From positions 1 to 29,554 of the forward strand of contig CADCXC010000002.1 in the NCBI GenBank assembly GCA_902806595.1: a DNA stretch of 29,554 nt, in the 5' to 3' direction. A program made the translations under genes and the position numbers. The notes beneath the pieces were generated by a model. It searched no databases and had not been told where the DNA came from. It saw nothing but the letters and a program-made list of their open reading frames with translations. Origin of the DNA: Pyrenopolyporus hunteri (lineage: Eukaryota; Ascomycota; Sordariomycetes; Xylariales; Hypoxylaceae). Shown in pieces: positions 23,315-29,554 of this stretch (its first letter is position 1; each line of letters opens with the position of its first letter).

Positions 23315-25369
23315 TCAAGGGACCAGCGAGCCCTGCATGCGTCGGCCGAGGAGGTCATCCGAGCTATCTAGCTTAACGATGCTCTTAGATTTCTGTCCGA
23401 ATCCGGTTCGGCCGTTGGACCTCTTCTTCTTCGAGTTTCCATTCGGCTTTTCGGCGCCGGCTGCCTGTTCGTCTCGTTCCGGGCTGTCTGGCTTCGTCTT
23501 GGGCCCGTTGGTGACGGCCCGGGATCGCATCTTGGTCATATTTATCTCGAGCGGCCGATCTTCGTCGCCGCTGGATTCGGCGGCCCGCGCGTGATGGCGC
23601 TGCGGTCGCCCACGTTGTTGTTGTTTTTGTTGCTGCTGCTGCTGCTGTTCCCGCCTCGTGCGGGCCTCTGCGGTGTTGAGCAGATCTACCGCCCACCGCG
23701 CGCAGCGGTCGATCAGCTTCCACGCAGGCGGGTAAAGCGACGGAAACTGCGTGAAGCCGTGGCTGATTCCGGGGATCAGGACAACCTCCGCCGCGTCCTT
23801 CTCGTCGAAGTCCGTGATATCGTCCAGGTCTCCCATACCCTGAGAGCTGCGCCGCGAATGGAAGGCTTGCTTAACGCGGCGTAGGCGGCCGGCGAAGATC
23901 ACCGTGTCGTCCACTAGAGGATCGCGCTCGCCGGTCAGGAAGTACGTCTTGGGGAATTTCTGCAACAGAAAATCGGGGGCTAAGATGGGGGACAAGAGAT
24001 AGTCCTGGGAGAAATCGGGCCGGTTGTGGGGCCCGACGTACAGGATTATCATCGCGCGCATCATCTCGGGGGTCAGGACGCGGTCGTTGAAGTAAGAGAT
24101 CATGGACGCCATGGCCAAGCGCGTCCGCATCGGCTCGGGTCTGTGGGACATGGACTTGGAATCCGAGTTCGAGGCCGAGACCGGGGGCTGGGAGGGCTTT
24201 GCCCAAGCCTGGCGGTTGGCGTGGGAGTATTCGGGCTGGGGGCTGCGTCCGCCGTCGTCCCCGTCCACGCCCAACTTGGTCGGCAGTCTCGGACGCCGGT
24301 CCGGGGAGCTCGTCCTCGTCGTCGGACTGGTGGGGCGTGCCGACCAGGTCGTTGTACTGCATGTTCTTCCGACGCAGGTAGTCCTTGTTCGTCACCCGCG
24401 TCCGCCGGTCCTTGATGAGAGACATCTGCTCGTCGGACATCCAGTTGCCGATGTTCATGTCCAGGCCGGGGTACAAGAGCACGAGACCTACGGGACGGGG
24501 CAGCTCCGATTGGATCAGGGACCGGCGCCTGCCGGTGGCGCTCTCGATTATCATCAGAGTCATAGCCGTCGCGAGGTTGCCGCCGGCGCTGTCGCCGGTT
24601 ACCACAACCTTCGGGATCTCCGCCCCGGACATTCCTACGCAGCGCCCCTTGCTCCTGACGATGGTCGTATACACGTCGAAGCATTCGTTGAGGGCGTAGG
24701 GGTACGGAACTCCGGGCCTTCTTGTAATCGAGGCTAAGTACCGGAAGGCCCGTCTTCCCGGCCCACGCGAAGAGCTTGTCGTCGTTGCATCGCGGGTCCA
24801 TGGCAACGAAGCCGCCCCGGGGATATCTAGGATCATCTTGTTGATGTGTTCCAAGTCCGAGACAGGCCCGTCGTAATATAGCCAACCGGAGACGGGTTCC
24901 TTGTAGTCGCTCGTGCTAGGTCGGGGGATGCGGATCGCCCGCGGAGGCCACCGCGTGAAGCGGGGCCGCATCAGGTTCTGGACGGCCTGCAGGTACGGCG
25001 TCGTCCCCTTGTTCCAGCTAACCCGCAGGTGATCGATGGTCAGCGCCCCTGACTTTCCTGACCTTCTCGTCCGCGCGTTCCGCCGCCACCAGGTAGAAGA
25101 GGGAGAAGACCAGGCTAGCTATGTCTCGTATCCACTTCTTCCGGATCTTCATGGCCGTCCAAAGCCCGCGTCGAGCGCAGTCAGTACCCAGGTTGCGCGG
25201 AAGTATTTTGCATCGTACATGTTTGCCATCGGCTCCGGGCTGGCGAGGCCGACGAGGGTGCTGAAGTTTCGAGCGGCGTAGAGATACATCATGGTTAAGA
25301 CGACGGTTTGCCACGTCGTCAGGACCCTCGAGGAGATCCGGGACAAATACCGAGCAAGCGGCGGGCCAT
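23315..25369 (-). CDS. HSL-type alpha/beta hydrolase, frame-broken
   Basis: Predicted lipase/esterase of the hormone-sensitive-lipase-like alpha/beta hydrolase group, roughly 690 residues once the breaks are allowed for. The N-terminal part has hydrophobic stretches (TVVLTMMYLYAARNF; IRDIASLVFSLFYLVAAE) that may associate with membrane or lipid. Then come the oxyanion loop (LDIPG..GFVAMDPRCND, with Pro where many relatives have His), the nucleophile elbow TGDSAGGNLATAMTLMI, the acid-site region TGERDPLVDDTV and the histidine region GISHGFTQFPSLYPPAW. The C-terminal tail is low-complexity: a Gln-rich run (about 23619-23655), then acidic and basic patches ending DDLLGRRMQGSLVP. The frame changes near 25347, 25160, 25046, 24817, 24714 and 24705, and between 24255 and 24330. 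All but the last-named interval can be placed at a short base run with one base missing. The ATG at 25369 is inferred: one missing base is needed to join it to the next segment. Confidence 0.82.
23619..23655 (-). repeat. Gln-coding trinucleotide repeat
   Basis: A CAG/CAA run encodes eight Gln, one Lys and three Gln in the C-terminal tail of the hydrolase. It lies after the catalytic histidine region, so it is probably outside the fold. Confidence 0.85.
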
Positions 25370-26521
25370 GTCGATTGCCTCTGTGCTATAGTTAGCGAGA
25401 CGATTTGCTACGCGTGTCAGGGCTGGGTTTACCGCCGCTCTTACTTGAATAGATAGAAGGACCAGAACGCTAGCACGGCAAGCACCTGGAGCCTACGCGA
25501 CTTTACGGAAGGTTTGCCGAGGACGTGGTCAATCATGCTGTGCGGTAGGAGCCTGCACTCAACATCGGGAAAGGGGAGTTGGTGGGATCGAGGCTTTCAA
25601 GGAGCTATAAGTATGGCACTCTTAAGGTACGATGCTCGACATAACTACCTCCTATGGTAGATGCTTGGGTCACGTAAGTAATGCTAGGTAGGCGAGAGAG
25701 AGAGCAACGGGGAACAATCTAGACCTAGACTATCTGGTCGGATTACTCTGGCGAGGTGATACAGCACGTGAAATGAATTCAGCACAGGTTCCTCGAAACG
25801 ATCTGCTGCCAAGGAAGACCGAGCTGGGATTAATGGGTAACTAGGTAGCGGGAGCAGGAGTAGCAGGAGTAGTACGTAGCACGTAGCACGTGGCGTGGGA
25901 CGGAGAGTTCGGATGGCGAAGCTGACACAGTCCAAGACCAAGTCGGAAGCATAGAGTAGAAATAAATCCGTGACGTACTACGGTAAGGCTAGAGAATTAT
26001 ATATGCGTGTAGGTACGTAAAACGAGAGCAAGCAACTAGGTAGGTCAGTCAGAAGAGAAGCGCCGGTGGGTTTGTGGCTAAGCCGACGGGGTAAGATATG
26101 AAATTGGAAGCTCGTGAATGGTCTGGGGATGGAACATGGAGCCTGTCGGCTTTTCCTCTGGTGACGTTTGGGGCGAGAACGTAGAACCTACACACGCGAG
26201 TCTGGCATGTGAAAGTCGACCCGGGGCGCTAGCCGATGTATATATACCAAGGCAGGTATGTGAATGCGTACCTAGGTACTTACATGTAGCGTAGGTAAGT
26301 ATACGGATTAGGTATTTCGAGATCCCCCATCCTTGAGACCCGTGGAGTCCGGGTGGGCTCAGCCAGGGTCTACGCGCCTGTTAGTAGTGGTAGGTAGCCC
26401 CCGTGTTGGAGATTTGGAGAAGCACGTGTCATGGGCCATCCATTGCTGTGTAAAGGCACATGTAGGTACCTGATGTAAGGTACTCGTATTCGTCCCTGTT
26501 GAGTTCCTCGATCATAGGTAT

Positions 26522-26567
26522 TATATAGGTATGTAGGTAGGTATATACCTATGTATATACCTATATA
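26522..26567. repeat. Nested palindrome of TAGGTATA words
   Basis: The outer arms TATATAGGTAT (26522-26532) and ATACCTATATA (26557-26567) are exact reverse complements. Between them lies a perfect 14-bp palindrome TAGGTATATACCTA (26538-26551). It could form a hairpin or cruciform. Confidence 0.75.
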
Positions 26568-27349
26568 AGTGCGCATTATTTTTGTAAGAGCCTTGGATAA
26601 AGGCGGTTGGAAGGAATCGCATGTGACCGCCTGTGAGGCTTACCGCGTCCGTGTGAGCCAAGCTGACGAGTTGGGCGGAGTAGAGGTAAGTCAATAGGTA
26701 ATGGGTATCTTCACCGAAAACGTACCTAGATGAGCCGACGGCGACGGCGACGGGCCAGCAAAATTGCGGGATTGCAAGACTACAAGATTAAACCGCGAAC
26801 AGCCGCGAAGTATCTTGGCCGTTAACCATCGTAATCGAAGCGTCAAGCTGCGTTATGCGAAACCCGGACTCTTGCGGCGCCTTCCGGGGCTGTTAAATAC
26901 GATATATTCTCTCTGAAATAGTCCGTCTAATTTTCCCCTTTTCCCTTTTTCTTCTGCCCTTTTTGGTGGTTAGGGTAATCTAGTTTCTCGAAATCCCGAG
27001 AAGACCGGCAAGGTCGCGAAGATCAATAAGCCTACTAAAAGACCGCGCGACATTTTATTCGACAATTCCGAGGTCATGATGAGGCAGTGGAAGGGGAACG
27101 GCCGTTTAGCAACGGAGAACGGAAAGTCGCGACATAAACCCTCCACGATTTAATAAGAGGTATAAGAGGTACCGCACCCCTACAGGTACCTATGTACAGA
27201 TCTTACACAGATCTTAACCTGCTGCTTCCCATCTAACCTCCTACTATAGGTAGTAAGGTGGTAAAGATGGTACCTACTAATGCGAGATCGGAGACATTTA
27301 GGCTAGCTTTTATCGATAAGCCGACATCTACGAATCATTTTTAGCGGGA

Positions 27350-27356
27350 TGAGTCT
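27350..27356 (+). promoter_or_regulatory. Possible GCN4/CPC1-type site
   Basis: TGAGTCT matches six of seven bases of the TGA(C/G)TCA site bound by the amino-acid starvation activator GCN4/CPC1. It lies about 160 bases before the aminotransferase ATG. ARG genes are known targets of this control in fungi, so the position makes sense, but a 6/7 match is weak. Confidence 0.25.
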
Positions 27357-27474
27357 CTCCAACCCGAGCTTCATCGGTATTTATCCAAGGCCAGGTCAGT
27401 TCAGTTTCGACGGGCTGCTTGTCCCAAATCTCGCCCTCCTCCCTTCTCTACGTAGGTGGATCCCCAATCCGTAT

Positions 27475-27499
27475 CGACCCGACCCGACCCGACCCGACC
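27475..27499. repeat. GACCC pentanucleotide repeat in 5' leader
   Basis: About five GACCC units ending 14 bases before the aminotransferase start codon, so probably in its 5' UTR. Confidence 0.85.
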
Positions 27500-27513
27500 A
27501 GAGGACTCGTGGT

Positions 27514-28972
27514 ATGGCTTTCCGATTGCCTGTCCGGCGACTGGTGGCCGCTAGAGGGCGATGTTTCTCCTCACAGGCGACGGTGTCGAATGCGTCGCAA
27601 AATGGCCAAGAGCCCGCCTCCCGACGCCTCCTACCTAACCCCGACCCCCGGAGGATTCGGCGAGCGGATCTTTAGTAAAGAGTTCTCCGGATTCATGGTG
27701 TCGACGTACGCCAGGCCGTCTCCCGTATTCGTTAGGGGCGAGGGCTCCTATCTGTGGGATCTGGAGCAGCGGAAGTATCTGGACTTCACGGCCGGCATCG
27801 CCGTCAATGCGCTCGGACACAGCCCCCTGAACTAGCAGAGCTCATCGCGGATCAGGTAGGCAACCATCCGTCATTCCCTATCCCTATCCCTATCCCCATC
27901 CCTATCCTTATCCCTTTGCGTCGCGCACCGAAACTTAGCTTTCTTGCTCCAGGCGAAAAAGCTATGGCACGCTTCAACCTCTACCACAACCCCTGGACCG
28001 GGTTGCTTTCTCGTCTTCTGGTGGAGAAGACGGTCGCATCAGGCGCCATGCACGACGCCGCGGCGGTGTTCGTGTGCAACTCCGGTTCCGAGGCGAACGA
28101 GGCCGCCATTAAGTTTTCCCGGAAAGTTGGCAAGGTGCTGAGCCCGCGGGCACGAAGCACGAGTTCGTCTCCTTTCGCAACTCGTTCCACGGACGTACGA
28201 TGGGCAGCCTCTCCGCGACGCCAAACCCCAAGTACCAGGAACCCTTCGCGCCGATGCTGCCGGGCTTCAGGTATGGGACGTACAACGACGTCGGAGCGAT
28301 CGACGGGCTGGTGACGGGCAAGACGTGCGGCGTGATAATCGAACCCATCCAGGGGGAGGGTGGTGTCAACGTCGCCAGCGACGAATTCCTCATCGCTCTC
28401 GCGAAGCGTTGTCGCGAGGTAGGAGCTGTTCTGGTTTACGACGAGATCCAGTGTGGCCTTTCGAGGACTGGTACTCTCTGGGCCCACGGCCACCTGCCCA
28501 AGGAGGCGCATCCCGATATCCTCACCACGGCAAAGGCGCTCGGCAACGGCTTTCCCATCGGTGCTGCCGAGGTCACACAGCACGTCGGCGAGAAGATCAA
28601 GATCGGGGACCACGGCACCACCTTCGGCGGCAACCCCATGGCCTGCCGCCTAGCCCACTACATAGTCTCGCAGCTCTCGGATCGGAAGCTGCAGCAAGAA
28701 GTTCTCTCCAAGTCCAAGATCTTCGTAGAAGTTTGAGCGCATGCGGGAACGGTATCCCGATTTAATTACCGAGATTCGCGGTAAAGGATTGATTCTCGGC
28801 TTGCAGTTGACTCAAGATCCGTCGCCGATAGTAAAGGCTGCTCGGGAGAGGGTTGTTGGTGATCACTTGCGGGACTAACACGCTCAGATTCGTTCCACCT
28901 CTCACCATCAGCGAGGAAGAAATCGAAAGCGGGTTAAATATATTAGAGCAGGCTGTCGAGGCAACTCGGTAA
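27514..28972 (+). CDS. ARG8: Acetylornithine aminotransferase, frame-broken
   Basis: Predicted mitochondrial class-III aminotransferase converting N-acetylglutamate semialdehyde to N2-acetylornithine (glutamate donor, PLP cofactor) in arginine biosynthesis. The start MAFRLPVRRLVAARGRCFSS is Arg-rich without acidic residues, as in a matrix-targeting presequence. Motifs in order: GSYLWDLEQRKYLDFTAGIA, VFVCNSGSEANEAAIKF (PLP phosphate site), FVSFRNSFHGRTMGSLSAT, EPIQGEGG, YDEIQCGLSRTG, TTAKALGNGFPIGA with the Schiff-base Lys, and GDHGTTFGGNP. One intron at 27856-27952. The spliced length of about 455 codons suits the family. The frame changes near 27615, 27825, 27976, 28144, 28732 and 28850. Most fit loss of one or two bases from short C, G or T runs. 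Conserved sequence continues on both sides to IVKAARER and the final ILEQAVEATR before TAA. Family assignment is firm; whether the gene works is open. Confidence 0.88.
27856..27952 (+). other. Intron of acetylornithine aminotransferase
   Basis: A 97-base intron from GTAGGC to GCTCCAG. Splicing joins LAELIADQ to AKKLWHAS, matching the expected family sequence. It contains a run of CCCTAT units at about 27876-27912. A clear branch point was not identified. Confidence 0.85.
27876..27912. repeat. Intronic CCCTAT hexanucleotide repeat
   Basis: Three perfect CCCTAT units, followed by CCCCAT, CCCTAT and CCTTAT variants, all inside the aminotransferase intron. It resembles the fungal telomere unit CCCTAA except for the last base. 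Confidence 0.8.
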
Positions 28973-29554
28973 CGTTTCGTTTTTTATATTGGCAAGGCGT
29001 CCGGGCAATCTAAAGTTTTTTTTTTTTTGTAAAGATTACACCCGAGATGCGTGTGATGATGGCGACTCCATCTATAGATGACGGCCGAAGCCTCTCGATT
29101 TCTATCCCCTTTTGGGTGCTGCGTTCATGCCGTACATAGTAATGGAGTCATGAGCCCTTACCTCTATTCCCAATTGCCCTTATGGACGTACGATCCGTTA
29201 CCACTTGGCCGGTGAGGGCGTCTATCGATCGCGGCGACCACGACCTCGCAAGGCTCATACGGTTCTTAGCTTTACCTGACTAATATACCCGTGACGTATG
29301 ATTCACCCCTGCTGTGGAAATAATATCAACCCGTTTTGGCCAGTCCCATAACACTTCATATATCCCTATAATACCTACTTATATGAGCGCCCTTGGCAAG
29401 GACAGCGCCGCCTTGATGGTTGCCAACGCGGTTCGTTACAATGATCTATTTCCGCGGACGTCTCCTACTCACCTTCTGCTCAATCCCACGCTCCCCGGTT
29501 CGTCCTCGTAACGATCGAGACTCGATATTTCCTCAGATAAGTCATCTGTCATCG
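28973..29554. other. 3' spacer to window end
   Basis: Contains the probable 3' UTR of the aminotransferase with a T12 run at 29016-29027. An open frame at 29314-29511 has no recognisable features. Nothing else is supported. Confidence 0.5.

Larger units (their letters stand above)
25370..27513. other. Divergent intergenic region
   Basis: About 2.1 kb between the minus-strand hydrolase and the plus-strand aminotransferase, so it should carry both promoters. It holds TAGG/CCTA words, the nested palindrome at 26522-26567, pyrimidine-rich DNA around 26930-26965, a GCN4/CPC1-like heptamer at 27350 and a GACCC repeat just before the aminotransferase ATG. No supported gene. Confidence 0.5.

Noticed and set aside
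24102..24737. Long plus-strand open frame (over 200 codons) across the hydrolase gene
   Set aside because: It is antisense to well-conserved hydrolase motifs (GDSAGGN and flanks) and has no recognisable content of its own; GC-rich genes commonly give such shadows.
27876..27912. Internal telomere or chromosome-end fragment
   Set aside because: The unit is CCCTAT rather than CCCTAA, the array is short, and it sits inside a well-defined intron.
27823..28855. Programmed ribosomal frameshifting in the aminotransferase
   Set aside because: There are at least six shifts, none at a recognised slippery site with a downstream structure. Known orthologs use one frame, so missing bases are far simpler.

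Overview
The window looks like nuclear DNA of a filamentous ascomycete (Pezizomycotina, most likely Sordariomycetes; this placement is inferred, no search was run). Four recognisable genes have fungal-type products. Two of them carry short GT-AG introns. Coding stretches are GC-rich, spacers are closer to balanced, and CCTA/TAGG tetranucleotide clusters are scattered through the non-coding DNA. There is no rRNA, CRISPR array, convincing tRNA or recognisable transposon.

Layout: (1) 1-1072, spacer. (2) 1073-2149 (-), an intact adenine deaminase (AAH1-like). (3) About 2150-13600, a very gene-poor 11 kb spacer with microsatellites, CCTA/TAGG clusters and one weak possible terminal exon (5442-5838, -). 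(4) 13609-16321 (+), a Zn2Cys6 / fungal_trans transcription factor whose second exon is broken by many small frame breaks. (5) 16322-20892, spacer. (6) 20893-21750 (-), an unrecognised coiled-coil protein. (7) 21751-23314, spacer. (8) 23315-25369 (-), a hormone-sensitive-lipase-type alpha/beta hydrolase, also broken by frame breaks. (9) 25370-27513, the divergent intergenic region. (10) 27514-28972 (+), mitochondrial acetylornithine aminotransferase (ARG8-like), one intron, again with several frame breaks. (11) 28973-29554, spacer.

The genes do not form an obvious cluster: purine salvage (adenine to hypoxanthine), arginine biosynthesis, lipid or ester hydrolysis and a regulator. The most notable feature is the frame breaks. 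Protein similarity is kept on both sides of each break. Nearly all can be explained by losing one or two bases from a short run of identical bases, usually C or G. Uncorrected homopolymer errors in the assembly are the simplest explanation. A real recent decay, or a slippage-prone lineage, is not excluded, because the adenine deaminase is free of such breaks. I found no convincing new biological system in this window.
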